Source: Paralithodes platypus
Taxonomy: Eukaryota; Arthropoda; Malacostraca; Decapoda; Lithodidae
Length of the DNA: 64,000 nucleotides
Reading direction: 5' to 3'
Assembly: GCA_032716605.1 (NCBI GenBank)
Contig: CM064571.1
Coordinates: 12,283,720-12,347,719, forward strand
Position 1 is the stretch's first letter. Each line of letters begins with the position of its first letter. The notes under the pieces were generated by a model. That model did not search any database. It saw only the letters and a list, made by a program, of their open reading frames with translations, and was not told the origin of the DNA. Positions 1 to 10,547 of the stretch are shown piece by piece. Both the position numbers and the translations under genes were made by a program.

Positions 1-234
1 GGCGATTTTAAGAACTTTTACCCCGTGTTATGTCACTTTTAAGACCTTTCGTGCCATTTAGGTGTCGATTTTTTCCTGGCGAGCGTTAGCGGGCCTGTAA
101 TTTAAGAGGAACCGGCCTTTGGCCGGGAAATTTTTCTACCGAAAAATGTACACATTTATCTTGAAAGGGGGTCAAGGGGGTGTAATTTTAAGCTTGATGG
201 AAGTCTAGGAAACACACTAAAAACCTCCCCTTAA
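1..234 (+). mobile_element. Family B TTAA-flanked miniature element, left end cut by window
   Basis: This is the right two thirds of a family B element. It carries the family blocks in order: GCGATTTTAAGAACTTTTAC, the GTGTCGATTTTTTCCTGGCGAG core, a CCGGCCTTTGGCCGG hairpin, then TTTATCTTGAAAGGGG and AGCTTGATGGAAGTCTAG, and ends in CTCCCCTTAA. The core here reads gagcgttagcgggcc, a diverged copy. No coding capacity. The terminal TTAA (231-234) is shared with the next element. Recognised by repeated occurrence in this window; the superfamily (piggyBac-like because of TTAA) is inference. Confidence 0.8.
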
Positions 235-450
235 CCCTTAGAACAATACGATGGCGCTTTTCTGTTGTTTTCTGGCTATTATTACACGACTTTATGCAGA
301 TTAGGAAGGGTGTGTGGAAGTTTAGAGGGTTGATGGAGATATTCTTTACCCTCGTCATGCCCCACACAGCCTTCCTAAGCTGTGTATAAAATCGTTTAAT
401 GATAGCCACAATCAACTGTCAAAATGCGTCATAATCTCCAAAGGGTTTAA
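231..450. mobile_element. Family C palindromic TTAA element
   Basis: A roughly 215 bp imperfect palindrome bounded by TTAACCCTT and AAAGGGTTTAA. The left arm contains TGGCTATTATTACACGACTT and the right arm the complementary AAAATCGTTTAATGATAGCC; inner arms carry GGAAGG and CCTTCC. It fits a hairpin-forming MITE. Both borders are shared with neighbouring elements (B on the left, A on the right). No ORF of note. Confidence 0.8.
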
Positions 451-834
451 GGGAGCCCACCTCGCTTTTTTTTTTCTCTCTTGCTCTCCCTCTCTCTTTG
501 GCTTGTATCCATTCGGCCCCATTCAGCCTACTGTTTTAAGACGTTTACCCCCATCCAGGTGTCAATATTTTCCTGGCGAGCGGTAGCGAGCCAGCATATA
601 TATATTTTTGTTAAGACAGCAAGCTAAAATTGTACATTTTTCTATCGAAAAAAATTTCCGGCGAAGCCGGTTTCTCCATACAATGCTGGCTCGGTTTCGC
701 TCGCCAGGAAGAAATCGACACCTGGATGGGGATAAACGTCTTAAAACAGTTGGCTGAATGGGGCCGAATGGATACAAGCCAGAGAAAGAGAGAAAAGGAT
801 TGAAAGATAAACAAAACCGGTGACCCCCCCTTAA
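447..834. mobile_element. Family A palindromic TTAA element
   Basis: Starts TTAAGGGAGCCCACCTCG and ends GGTGACCCCCCCTTAA. It contains two inverted arms, each with CATTCGGCCCCATTCAGCC, a CATCCAGGTGTC block and a GGCGAGCGGTAGCGAGCC or GGCTCGGTTTCGCTCGCC core, around an AT-rich centre. Short ORFs across it are translations of the repeat. Eight full or partial copies occur in this window. Confidence 0.85.
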
Positions 835-920
835 TCAGCCTATCCTTACACCCTCTACCACATGTTCTGTTCATGGTGTGCATTTATTTGATCTTAGCTG
901 TATGATTAATGGGATTCATG

Positions 921-1014
921 ATCTCTCTCTCTCTCTCTCTCTCTCAAGTAAATCTCTGCCTAACACCTCACACTCACTCTCTCTTTCTCTCCTTCAAGTA
1001 AATCTCCGCCCAAC

Positions 1015-1053
<39 letters not shown>

Positions 1054-1069
1054 CCCCCCCCCCCCCCTG
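921..1069. repeat. (CT)n tracts and poly-C
   Basis: Two runs of CT dinucleotides separated by two near copies of a CAAGTAAATCTCCGCC-type spacer, ending in a run of about 17 C. The Leu/Ser-rich reading frame across it is a by-product of the repeat. Confidence 0.9.
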
Positions 1070-1394
1070 GTACTGTTCTCTTCATTCTTTTCCTATTTTT
1101 AGCCTGGCCTCTGGAGACACTGTAAGAGTTATTGTCATGTAGCTAAGGCGGGGAGGAGGAGGAGTTGTTGTTGTTTTGGTTTAGTCGCCCCTTCTACAGC
1201 CACTGTTTCCCGTTTTCCGTTATCCCCTTTTCTCGTTTTCTGTCACTAAGGTATCCATCATTGTACTCCTTTCTTTCTGGCTTTAATTTCACTTTCAACT
1301 TGTCTCTGGTGTTCATATTTTCTAACCCAGTTATTCTAATTTAATATTGACTCTTTTCCCGAACTGAAACGCATCTTTTCATTAATTTCTAACC
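1070..1394. other. Unassigned stretch, no gene seen
   Basis: Mixed-composition sequence with a short GTTGTTGTTGTTTTGG run and T/C-rich stretches. I see no ORF above background, no tRNA-like box and no recognised repeat family. Confidence 0.5.
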
Positions 1395-1612
1395 TTAACC
1401 CCTTGAGTACCAGCGACGTCTGTGTTGTATTTTATTCTAGCTATATTTAGACGATATTATGCAGCTTAGGAAGGATCTGTGGTCGATTAAAAGGGTGGGT
1501 CGAGATAGTTTGAAGCCTTATTATGGCTAAAGGTCCTTCCTAAGCTGAAGAACATCGTCAAACAGTTGCCAGAATATGATGAAAAGGACGTCCCCGGTAC
1601 TGTATGGGTTAA
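1395..1612. mobile_element. Family C palindromic TTAA element flanked by a 17-bp direct repeat
   Basis: Bounded by TTAACCCCTTGAG and GTATGGGTTAA, with arms AGCTATATTTAGACGATATT and its inverted partner ATCGTCAAACAGTTGCCAG, and inner GCTTAGGAAGGATC / GGTCCTTCCTAAGC. Both sides carry the identical 17-mer TTAATTTCTAACCTTAA (1382-1398 and 1609-1625), longer than the 4-bp TTAA expected for this family. Confidence 0.8.
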
Positions 1613-1697
1613 TTTCTAACCTTAATACTAAAGAAAGGATTAGGTTTGACAAATATTTCTGCTAAGCGTAAACACGACGACCACATAACCTCAGCAA

Positions 1698-2140
1698 TAC
1701 GAAAAAGGAAAAAGAAAAAGTGAGGAAAGGAAAAAGGAAGTGAAAAAAGGAAAAAGAAAAAAATTAGGAAAAGGAAAAATAAAAGTGAGAAAAGGAAAAA
1801 GGAAAAGGAAAAAATTAGGAAAAGGAAAAATAAGTCAGGAAAAGGAAAAGTGAGAGTGAGGAAAAGGAACAAGGAAAAGGAAACAATTAGGAAAAGGAAA
1901 AATAAAAGTCAGGAAAAGGAAAAGTAAGGAAAAGGAACAAGGAAAAGGAAAAAATTAGGAAAAGGAAAAATAAGTCAGGAAAAGGAAAAGTGAGAGTGAG
2001 GAAAAGGAACAAGGAAAAGGAAACAATTAGGAAAAATAAAAGTCAGGAAAAGTAAGGAAAAGGAACAAGGAAAAGGAAACAATTAGGAAAAGGAACAAGG
2101 AAAAAGGAAAAGGAAAACGAAAAAGTGAGGAAAGGAAAAA
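1698..2140. repeat. AAGGAAAAGG polypurine minisatellite
   Basis: Almost pure A/G on the plus strand, built from AGGAAAAGGAAAAAT and AGTCAGGAAAAGG-type units with a longer repeating block of about 110 bp. The Phe/Leu/Ser-rich minus-strand frame is repeat translation. Confidence 0.9.
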
Positions 2141-2636
2141 GACAAAAGTTACAAGGGAAGGAGATAAAGTTAGGCGATGACTTGGGAAGAAGGTAATATG
2201 AGATGGGATGGTCGTAAGAGGAGGGAAAGATAGATCCGTGTGAGGTAATGACGACATGGATAGATAGAGTATTTGGATGGTCATAGGAGGAGGGAAAGAT
2301 AGATTAGATAAGAAGTAAAGAGGGAATAGATAGGTTGTTAGAATTAAGGAGGACATGGATAGTCAAGAGGAAGTTAAATTGTCATAAGGAAAGATTGGTT
2401 GTTAGAACATGGATAGATAACAGAAGTAAAGAGGTCATAGAAGGAAGGAAAGATAGATATGAGAATTAATGAAGCCATGTATAAATATAATGATTATATA
2501 GATATAGGGTGTTTCTTTCAAAGTACAGATTATTAGTGTATATTTAATCAAGCTTAGAGACACACCGCAAGGACAGACACGCATTTCAGTGTCAATATAA
2601 ATTAATTTATTTAAAAAATTGATAAAATGGAAGAGA
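2141..2636. repeat. Degenerate GATAGA/AGGAAGG repeats
   Basis: Several imperfect copies of a unit containing AGGAGGGAAAGATAGAT and GTAAAGAGG. The last 170 bp are AT-rich with no recognisable feature. No gene seen. Confidence 0.6.
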
Positions 2637-2825
2637 AACACACACACACACACACACACATTACACGTATAGGCCTACACCAACAGAAACACTACACACA
2701 CGTACACAAAATCATACCAACACACACACACAAATACACACACACACACACATTACACGTATAGGCCTACACCAACAGAAGCACTACACACACATACACA
2801 AAATCATACCAACACACACACACAA

Positions 2826-2892
<67 letters not shown>
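2637..2892. repeat. (CA)n with a duplicated 100-bp block
   Basis: Two near-identical blocks each containing ATTACACGTATAGGCCTACA and CACAAAATCATACCAACACA, separated by CA runs, then a long uninterrupted CA run. The duplication probably arose by slippage or unequal exchange in the CA tract (inference). Confidence 0.9.
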
Positions 2893-2893
<1 letters not shown>

Positions 2894-2994
2894 TAATATA
2901 AACTTTGGTGTAGACTTAGCTGGAGTTGCAATGTTCAGTGAAAAACTTATATTTTATTACATCGTATCTATCACTTTGACTATTGGTGGGGTTG

Positions 2995-2997
<3 letters not shown>

Positions 2998-3061
<64 letters not shown>

Positions 3062-3102
3062 CATTAACATCTCCCTTACTCATCAATATTATTCCCATAC
3101 TC

Positions 3103-3175
<73 letters not shown>

Positions 3176-3266
3176 GTTATTGGCTTCAATCAGTCCTTTA
3201 ATCAAGTCCCTTCTCACCCCTCCACTCAAATCTCTCCCTCACTCCAACCACACTCCTTTATTGACG

Positions 3267-3313
<47 letters not shown>
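2998..3313. repeat. Two (CT)n blocks and an inverted (GA)n block
   Basis: CT dinucleotide runs at about 2998-3058 and 3104-3172 and a GA run at about 3270-3313. The CT and GA runs are complementary and could fold into a hairpin. Overlapping Ser/Leu and Glu/Arg frames are repeat translations. Confidence 0.9.
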
Positions 3314-3317
<4 letters not shown>

Positions 3318-3544
3318 ACACTCATTCATTAACCTACTATATAAATTATAAATGACTAATACTGTACATTATATAAGTGTAAACAACATTCCTTCACACA
3401 CACACACACACAATTACTTCATACCCTAATAGTTCTATGTTTCCACTGAAGAGGGTGCCAGTTGATATCGAAACTGTCAAATGTAAGCTTCTTTGACATA
3501 AAACCATATTCTCAACATTCTCACAAACATACATTCTCTCATTC

Positions 3545-3551
3545 CCCCTCC

Positions 3552-3582
<31 letters not shown>

Positions 3583-3640
3583 GCCATCATTTCTGCACCT
3601 ACTAACCACCAACTATTCTCATTATCCCTCTCTCTCTCTG
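3545..3640. repeat. Poly-C/(CT)n tracts
   Basis: C-run followed by CT dinucleotides and a second short CT run. No other content noted. Confidence 0.8.
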
Positions 3641-3704
3641 TAGTAAATAGTAAGGGAAGTAATACCCAACGACAAGCAAAGTGGTAGAAACTGTCTATTT
3701 GAAA

Positions 3705-4926
3705 ACACAAATGAAAAGGCTGAAGAGTTTAACAAGTTCTTTGCAAATGTTGGAAAAAAAAACATTCGATGATACGCAATACGCAAGATATGGCAACACC
3801 TCTCCCCAACCCCATATACCCACACCTCTTCCTCACCTCACTCAAACTCCATATACCCACACCTCTTCCTCACCTCATTCAAACTCCATATACCCACACC
3901 TCTTCCTCACCTCACTCAAACTAATACCACATTATTTCGTCCTGAGCCAGTCGACCCCAATACTATTATTCTAACCATCAAACATCTTCACCAAACTAAA
4001 TCGTTCGGTTCTGATAATATAGCGCTCAAATTCATAAAAGACTCTCTTAACGTAATAATATGTTATCTTACAGTCATTATTAATACATCCATAGTCACAG
4101 GTAAATTTCCTTCATCCTGGAAACATGCGCTAGTTACTCCATTGTACAAAACTGGAGACCCTAATAATACTAGTAATTATCGCCCAATTTCTCTTCTCCC
4201 AATGTTTTCTAAAATCATCGAGAAGATCGTTGCTCGTTAATTTCTTAGACAACAATAACAGTATATCAAACTCACAACATGGCTTCAGACCCAAACTCTC
4301 TACTGAAACAGCACTCACAGTTATCACAGACAAGATTTATGACAACATGGACCACAAACACATATCCCTCTTAACCCTCTGTGACTTGTCTAAGGCGTTT
4401 GATAGTGTAAACCATAATATTCTTATTATAAAACTCCTACAAAATAACATTGACTCTTTCTGGTTCGAGGATTACCTCTGTGAAAGAACACAGTCCGTCC
4501 GCATAAATAATACTATTTCCTCCATAGCAAAAACCCCTTACGGAGTCCCTCAAGGGTCTATTTTAGGACCAATTATCTTCATTATTTCTGTCAATGATAT
4601 ACTAACATACATACAAAATTGCCTACTAGCACAATATGCTGACGACACACAGTTCCTTCACAGTGGTCAATTAAACGAATTAAATAATCTAATCGCTAGA
4701 TGTGAAGAAACTTTACGGATTGCAAATGCTTACTTCCAAGAAAATGGTCTATTGCTGAACACCCAAAAGACTCGGTGTATCTTCATAGGAACACGTCAAA
4801 TTATATCAAAAATACCAAGCAACACAACCATTCAATTCGGTGATACCAAAATCCAACCATCCATCCACGTAAAAAACCTTGGTGTTCATTTGGATCAGTA
4901 TATGACCTTCGACAAACATATAAGCC

Positions 4927-4967
<41 letters not shown>

Positions 4968-5507
4968 GTAATGGCGGCCATATCCATATTATACATAAAT
5001 AGAACAAAACATTATTTTGATAAATCAACTGGAATCGCAGTTGTACAATCACTAGTATTAAGCATTCTGAACTACTGTAATATGATGTGGGTGACGACTA
5101 ATGCATCACTAATCACGAAGGTTCAAAGGTTGCAAAACTTCGCGGCAAGAGTCGCAGATGGTAAAGCTAGGAAGTATGATCACGTTACACCCATTTTCAA
5201 AGAACTACAATGGCTAAGCATAAAGAAACAAATTACTTTTAATTCAGTAGTAACTATTTTTTTAAAAGTCCCCCACCACTACCCAGATCACTTCCTACCT
5301 CTCCCAACTGTTAACAATATTACCGATAGTAATACAAGACAACGACACAATCTTTATGTCCCCAGAACCAAGACTGACCCGGGAGCCAGAGCTATGTCTG
5401 TAACAGGTCCTAAGTTATGGAATCAACTACCATCGGATATCAAAGAGGCAAATACGGTACATGCATTTAACTCAAAGTTGAAAAAGAACTTATTAAATAA
5501 TACATAA
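3705..5507 (+). pseudogene. LINE reverse transcriptase remnant
   Basis: Different frames give linker and RT sequence. First come an AEEFNKFFANVG-like segment (about 3720-3760) and RT fingers with SNYRPISLLP (about 4168-4200), ended by a stop near 4237. Then comes an uninterrupted frame 4230-5507. In that frame the catalytic Asp is in CDLSKAFDSV (residues 51-60), followed by GVPQGSILGP (105-114) and YADD (136-139). The C-terminus has GPKLWNQLPSDIKEANT. The frame begins at a TTG rather than ATG and follows a frame break, so it is a relic, not a gene start. Residues near 231-245 contain an expanded Thr run from a CAA microsatellite. Confidence 0.85.
4926..4967 (+). repeat. In-frame (CAA)n inside the RT frame
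   Basis: About 13 CAA/ACA triplets inserted between the YADD region and the C-terminal part of the RT frame, encoding a Thr tract without breaking the frame. Confidence 0.9.
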
Positions 5508-5609
5508 TCTAAATATCGGGCCTCATTGTTCTCCATGGTAATATGATGTTCTATATATTCTTATTCATATATTTATGACTGTATATATGTGGGTATTTCA
5601 ATATAGATA

Positions 5610-6150
5610 CATATAAACTATGTACAGTCAAACAAATATGAATGTGTGTGTAAAAGTATGTAAGTCCACGCACATATTTATGCAATGTATATACAGTATT
5701 CAATATGTCCTTATTTTGCAGTATATATTTATGGATGTATTCAAGTATGTATATATGCTTCTATTAATATCTACAGGATTGTATGCATATATATGTAGAT
5801 ATGTTGTATGGGTATGTACTGTATGTAATGCGTATGTGCGTATCTATGTTTATGTATGTGTTTGTGTATATATACAGTTGTATCCATGTGAGCATGTATG
5901 TATGTATGTGTATGTGTGTATGTATATATGTATATGCATGTGGGTATGTGTGTGTATGTGTATATACGTATATGTGTGTGGATGTATATGTGTGTATGTA
6001 CGTATATATGTATATATATATGTGTGCGTATGTGTATGTACGGTATATGTATGTATAAATATGGGTGTATGTATGGGCATGTTGGTATATACTATATATG
6101 TATGTATTGCGTGTATATATGCATCTGAATGTGTATGTACAATATAAGTT
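5610..6150. repeat. (TATG)/(TGTA)n degenerate microsatellite in the LINE 3' region
   Basis: Roughly 500 bp of ATGTGTGTATGTATA-type sequence. Cys/Tyr/Val-rich frames on plus and His/Thr/Tyr-rich frames on minus are repeat translations. It lies between the RT stop and the LINE tail. Confidence 0.9.
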
Positions 6151-6325
6151 TATACCTTATACCTAAGTTTATACCTAAGTTAATACTTAATGTACACTTT
6201 GTAATTGTAATTATGAGCAAAATAACCACTTTTAAGTGGAAATAAAACAAAATATTATTATTATTTGTATTATCTCTCACCACAATTCGCTTCACTGGCT
6301 TGTCTCCGCACCCTTCGCACCCCTC

Positions 6326-6618
6326 CCTCCCCCGACACACACACACACACACACTGGTTTTTTCCTACTCGCCTTCCCTCTTCCGCGAACCTCCCCTCTT
6401 TTTCTCCGTAGACTTTCCCCTCACTTCCTTATTGCTCTGTTATTGTCAGCCTTGTTTGTTTCAGTCTTCCTCCTATACACCCTCCTCCCCCCTCCACCCA
6501 CCCTCCCTCTCTCTCCCCCCATCCACCCTCCCTCTCTCTTTATCTGACTAATATTTGCCCTTCCAATATTTCCTCTTTTCCTCTTACTTTTCTCTCTCTC
6601 TCTCTCCTTCCTTGTGTG

Positions 6619-6655
<37 letters not shown>

Positions 6656-6950
6656 TCCTTGTGTGTTTTATCTCTCTCTCTCCTTCCTTGTATTTTCTAT
6701 ATCTCTCTCTCTCTCTCTCCTTCCTTGTGTTTTCTCTCGCTCTCTCTCTCTCCTTCCTTGTGTGTTTTCTCTCTCTCTCTCTCTCTCTCCTTCCTTGTGT
6801 TTTTTATCTCTCTCTCTCTCTCCTTCCTTGTGTTTTCTCTCGCTCTCTCTCTCCTTCCTTGTGTGTTTTCTCTCTCTCTCTCTCTCTCTCTCCTTCCTTG
6901 TGTGTTTTCTCTCGCGCGCTCTCTCTCTCTCTCTCTCTGTCATCATCATC
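6326..6950. repeat. CT-rich minisatellite with CTCCTTCCTTGTGTG units
   Basis: From about 6590 a unit of CTCCTTCCTTGTGTGTTTT plus a variable (CT)n spacer is repeated about ten times (spacers 8-30 bp, some with CTCGC). The upstream part is C/T-rich with short CACACA. All overlapping frames (Ser/Leu/Phe-rich) are repeat translations. Confidence 0.9.
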
Positions 6951-7002
6951 TTAGTGTGTTGTTTTTGTTCCTGTCCTTTAGCCTTCAACCTGTCCGTCCT
7001 TC

Positions 7003-7212
7003 AAGGAGGGGGGTTGTATTACCCCTTCCTCCTTCATGTTTAGCCCCATTAGTTTTGAGATTGTAAGTCGTTTTCCCGATTAGTTGGAGGCCTATCGATC
7101 CATTTCTTGGTCAATTCTAAGACCTTTCGTTCCATTTCTTGGTCAATTCTAAGACCTTTCGTGCCCTTGAGGTGTCGATTTATCCCTGCCAAGCGATAGT
7201 GAACGTGCAGAA
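7003..7212 (+). mobile_element. Family B fragment
   Basis: Matches the left half of family B: CTTCATGTTTAGCCCCATTA, TTTTGAGATTGTAAG, GACCTTTCGTGCC and GGTGTCGAT, ending in a diverged core (CAAGCGATAGTGAACG). A 39-bp segment containing CCATTTCTTGGTCAATTCTA is tandemly duplicated. Right half missing. Confidence 0.75.
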
Positions 7213-7282
7213 AAAAAGAAAAAAAAAATATATATATTATGAACAGAAAATATATATATATATACAGTAGATGCAGATACTC

Positions 7283-8314
7283 TTAAGGGGAGATGTCCAC
7301 TTGAGGGATTTTTTTTCTTGACCCCTTTCTCCCTCATGTTTAGCCCCATTGCTTTTGATATTATAAACCGTTTGCCCCATTAGCTTAGCGAGTTTAAGAA
7401 CTTTCACCCCATATTAAGACCTTTCGTGCCATTCAGGTGTCGATTTTATCCTGGCGAGCGATAGCGAGCCAGTAATTTAAGAGAAACCGGCCTTTGGCCG
7501 GGAAATTTTGCTACCGAAAAATGTACAAATGTATCTTGAAAGGGAGTCAAGGGGGTGTAACTTTAAGCTTGATGGAGGTGGGGAGGGGTAATGTTAAGCT
7601 TGATGGAGGTGGGGAGGGGTAATTTTAAGCTTGATGGAGGTGGGGAGGGGTAATTTTAAGCTTGATGGAGGTGGGGAGGGGTAATTTTAAGCTTGATGGA
7701 GGTTGGGAGGGGTAATTTAAGCTTGATGGAGGTGGGGAGGGGTAATTTAAGCTTGAGTGGAGGTGGGGAGGGGTAATTTTAAGCTTGATGGAGGTTGGGA
7801 GGGGTAATTTTAAGCTTGATGGAGGTGGGGGGGGTAATTTTAAGCTTGATGGAGGGGTAATTTTAGCTTGATGGAGGTGGGGAGGGGTATTTAAGCTTGA
7901 TGGAGGTGGAGTAATGTTAAGCTTGATGGAGGTAATTTTAAGCTTGATGGAGGTGGGGAGGGGTAATTTAAGCTTGATGGAGGTGGGAGGGGTAATTTTA
8001 AGCTTGATGGAGGTGGGGAGGGTAATTTAAGCTTGATGGAGGTTGGGAGGGTAATTTTAAGCTTGATGGAGGTGGGGGGGGTAATTTAAGCTTGATGGAG
8101 GTGGTAAGGGGTAATTTAAGCTTGATGGAGTGGGGAGGGGAATTTTAAGCTTGATGGAGGTTGGAGGGGTAATTTTAAGCTTGATGGAGGTGGGGAGGGG
8201 TAATTTTAAGCTTGATGGAGGTGGGGAGGGGTAATTTTAAGCTTGATGGAGGTGGGGAGGGGTAATTTTAAGCTTGATGGAGGTCTAGGGAACAAACTAA
8301 ATGCCTCCCCTTAA
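7283..8314 (+). mobile_element. Family B element with internal minisatellite expansion
   Basis: Bounded by TTAAGGGGAGATGTCCACTT and GCCTCCCCTTAA. The left part is a standard family B copy, including GGCGAGCGATAGCGAGCC and a CCGGCCTTTGGCCGG hairpin. The right part, normally about 60 bp, is expanded to about 0.7 kb of tandem repeat. This makes it about 1.03 kb instead of about 0.33 kb. Confidence 0.9.
7555..8285 (+). repeat. ~31-bp minisatellite derived from family B
   Basis: About 24 copies of a unit containing TAATTTTAAGCTTGATGGAG followed by GTGGGGAGGG; each full unit has an AAGCTT site. Units vary in length (about 16-32 bp) with scattered indels. The unit matches the single-copy right terminal segment of other family B elements (GTAATTTTAAGCTTGATGGA). 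Confidence 0.92.
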
Positions 8315-8395
8315 CCTTTCTTCTCATTGTGTAAGGGAGGGGGGGGGGGGGGGAGGGGTTTATTTATTGGCTCATTTATCCATCTTTTTTATTAT

Positions 8396-8697
8396 GTGTT
8401 TAGTTTCCTCCCTAGACCTCCATCAAGTTTAAAAAAAAAAATAACCCAAGACTCTCCTTCAAGATAAATTTGTAAATGTTTCGATAACAAATGTCTCGAT
8501 CGAAATGCCTCTCAAATTTGAGGCTGGCTATCGCTCGCCAGGAAAAAATCGACCCCTAAATAACACGAAAAGTCTTAATATTGAAACAAATCTGGGGCGA
8601 AAGGTCTTAAAATCGCCAAACGTCTTAAAATCTGAAAATAAATGGGGCTAAACCTGAGGGAGAAGGGGGACCAGAAAAACTACTCATCTTCCCTTTG
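8396..8697 (-). mobile_element. Family B element, inverted, diverged
   Basis: Reverse-complement family B: TAGTTTCCTCCCTAGACC, GATAAATTTGTAAATG, GGCTATCGCTCGCCAGG, CGAAAGGTCTTAAAATCG, then GGGGCTAAACCTGAGGG. Terminal TTAA motifs are degraded. A run of G (8337-8353) lies just upstream. Confidence 0.8.
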
Positions 8698-8747
8698 CCA
8701 TTAACCCCTAGTCCTACCTCCCGAAATTATAGGCCTACCCTGTTCCA

Positions 8748-9077
8748 TTAAGGGGAGGTTTTTAGTTTGTTTCCTACTCCTCCAGCAATCTTAAAATTTC
8801 ACCCCCTTGACCCCCTTTCAAGATAAATTTGTACATTTTTCGGTAGAAAAATGTCCCGGCCGAAGGATACTACAATTACAGGCTCGCTATCGCTCGCCAG
8901 GATAAAATCGACACCTAAATGGCACGAAAGGTCTTAAAATTGACAGAATGGGGCGGAAATTCTTAAAAATCACCAAACTAATGGGACAAACGTCTTAAAA
9001 TCTCAAAAGCAATGGGGCTAGACATGAGGGAGAAAGGGGTCAAGAAAAAAGTCCCTCAAGTGGAAATCTCCCCTTAA
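8748..9077 (-). mobile_element. Family B element, complete, inverted
   Basis: Bounded by TTAAGGGGAGGTTTTTAG and GAAATCTCCCCTTAA. Contains all family blocks in reverse orientation: AGATAAATTTGTACATTTTT, CGGTAGAAAAATG, GGCTCGCTATCGCTCGCC, the GTCTTAAAAT series and GGGGCTAGACATGAGGGAG. About 330 bp, the typical family length. Confidence 0.9.
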
Positions 9078-9232
9078 TGGGTAGGCCGGAAATCGTGAAC
9101 CCTAACTCAAAAAGGGCTAGAGGAAATGGGCTGTAAATGTCCACGCCTATTCCCTGGCTGACCCTTCCCAAATGGTAGAAATAGTAGCTCGATTACTCTA
9201 GTCGTTTGTGAGTTAAGAGCGGTTAAGGGGAG

Positions 9233-9556
9233 ATTTCCACTTGAGGGATTTTTTTCTGGACCCCTTTCTCCTTCATGTTTAGCCCCATTGCTTTTGAGAT
9301 TTTAACACGTTCGCCCCATTAGTTTGGCGATTTTAAGAACCTTCGCCCCATTTATGTCAATGTTAAGACCTTTCGTGCCATATAGGTGTCAAGCTTTTCC
9401 TGGCGAGCGATAGCGAGCCTGTAATTTAAGAGGAACCGGCCTTCGGCCTGGACATTTTCTACCGAAAAATGTACAAATTTATCTTGAAAGGGGTCAAGGG
9501 GGTGTAATTTTAAGTTTGATGGAAGTCTAGGGAACAAGCTGAATTCCTCCCCTTAA
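9233..9556 (+). mobile_element. Family B element, complete
   Basis: Bounded by TTAAGGGGAGATTTCCACTT and TTCCTCCCCTTAA. Good reference copy: CATGTTTAGCCCCATTGC, GGCGAGCGATAGCGAGCC, CCGGCCTTCGGCC and CGAAAAATGTACAAATTT. Head-to-head with the preceding inverted copy about 155 bp away. Confidence 0.92.
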
Positions 9557-10160
9557 TCTTCAAATTATTTTTTGAAACAAGGTATACCCCCCCCGCCCCA
9601 CACTTCACCCAACCCCCGCCCCACACTTCACCCAACCCCCACCCCCACATTCCCTCAAACCAGTTCCGACCCTCCCCACCCCACCCCAAACCCTCGCAAG
9701 CCCTCAAGGTATCATTCGTTCATGTGTATATACAGACTAAACACACCTAACAAAGCCACTCCAACAGCTTCCTCTCTCTCTCTCTCTTTCTCCAACACCC
9801 CTTCTCCCCTCTCTACACTCCTCAGAACAATAGGAAAAGTAGAATGTAGATATACGAGGTGCCGTTGTAAAGGCTTAGCCCTCAAGGTATCATTCGTTTA
9901 TGTGGGCATTTTACATTGGGCTTATACACGCTCTTCCCGGAATGGGTGGGGGTGGGGTGGGGGGGGGGGGGGGGGGGGTAGGGTGTCTGGAGAGAGAGAG
10001 AGAGTATGTGTGTGTGAGAGTGAGAAAGAGCGAGAGTACCACTATTGCAGTTGAATGAATGGAATTAAGCTTGATTCAGTCCATGATGCACCGTGGGAGG
10101 ACTGCGGCGCAAATATAAAAATAATAAATACACAAATAAACAAAACAGTCTTTGAGAGAA
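9557..10160. repeat. C-rich, poly-G and GA low-complexity region
   Basis: Contains two CCCCGCCCCACACTTCACCC units, a GGTATCATTCGTT block present twice (9709 and 9887), a run of about 20 G near 9958-9978 and GA repeats. No gene seen. Confidence 0.7.
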
Positions 10161-10164
10161 ATTT

Positions 10165-10212
10165 TCCCTGCCGGTGCCTGGGATCGAACCCCGACACCAG
10201 AGCCAGCACTAA
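10165..10212 (-). repeat. tRNA-like B-box fragment
   Basis: The minus strand reads GGTTCGATCCCAGGCACCGG, which resembles a tRNA T-arm (B box). The A-box half is not recognisable, so this is at most a tRNA-derived SINE fragment. Confidence 0.35.
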
Positions 10213-10274
10213 CGGTAAATTATATAATTATATTAGGGTATATTGGGAGCAACTTAACTTTATTTCTTTTGTAT

Positions 10275-10278
<4 letters not shown>

Positions 10279-10325
<47 letters not shown>

Positions 10326-10386
10326 GTGTGTGTGTGTGTGTGTGTGGTAGGTTGGGGCTCGTGTTGTGGTGTGTGTGTGTGTGTGT

Positions 10387-10422
<36 letters not shown>

Positions 10423-10436
10423 GAGAGAGAGAGAGA
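10279..10436. repeat. (GT)n microsatellite with (GA)n end
   Basis: GT dinucleotides interrupted by GTAGGTTGGGGCTCGTG, ending in a GA run. Cys/Val-rich frames are repeat translations. Confidence 0.95.
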
Positions 10437-10547
10437 GCGAACACTTGGGCTACTAAAGGAACGGATGAAGAAAAGTGGCTCCTATAAGGGTTCTTAATAG
10501 GGCCAATGAAAGGGGGGGGGGGGGTTAGGTTCGTTTTATGTGGTGAT

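Larger units (their letters stand above)
3690..6268 (+). mobile_element. Damaged non-LTR retrotransposon (CR1/Jockey-like), 3' half with tail
   Basis: Contains reverse transcriptase coding sequence (see the next entry), a roughly 760 bp 3' region and a tail. The 3' end has a CCACTTTTAAGTGG hairpin, AAATAAAACAAAAT and a short (ATT)n run, the usual look of CR1/Jockey-type LINE 3' ends. The 5' half (ORF1, endonuclease) is absent. At about 3790-3920 an internal block with CATATACCCACACCTCTTCC is tandemly repeated three times. Clade placement is by general motif style only. Confidence 0.85.

Noticed and set aside
5620..6147. Cys/Tyr/Val-rich ORF after the LINE
   Set aside because: Translation of a TATG/TGTA microsatellite in the LINE 3' region.
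6555..7066. Overlapping Ser/Leu/Phe-rich ORFs in three frames
   Set aside because: All frames of one CT-rich minisatellite are open; no coding signal.
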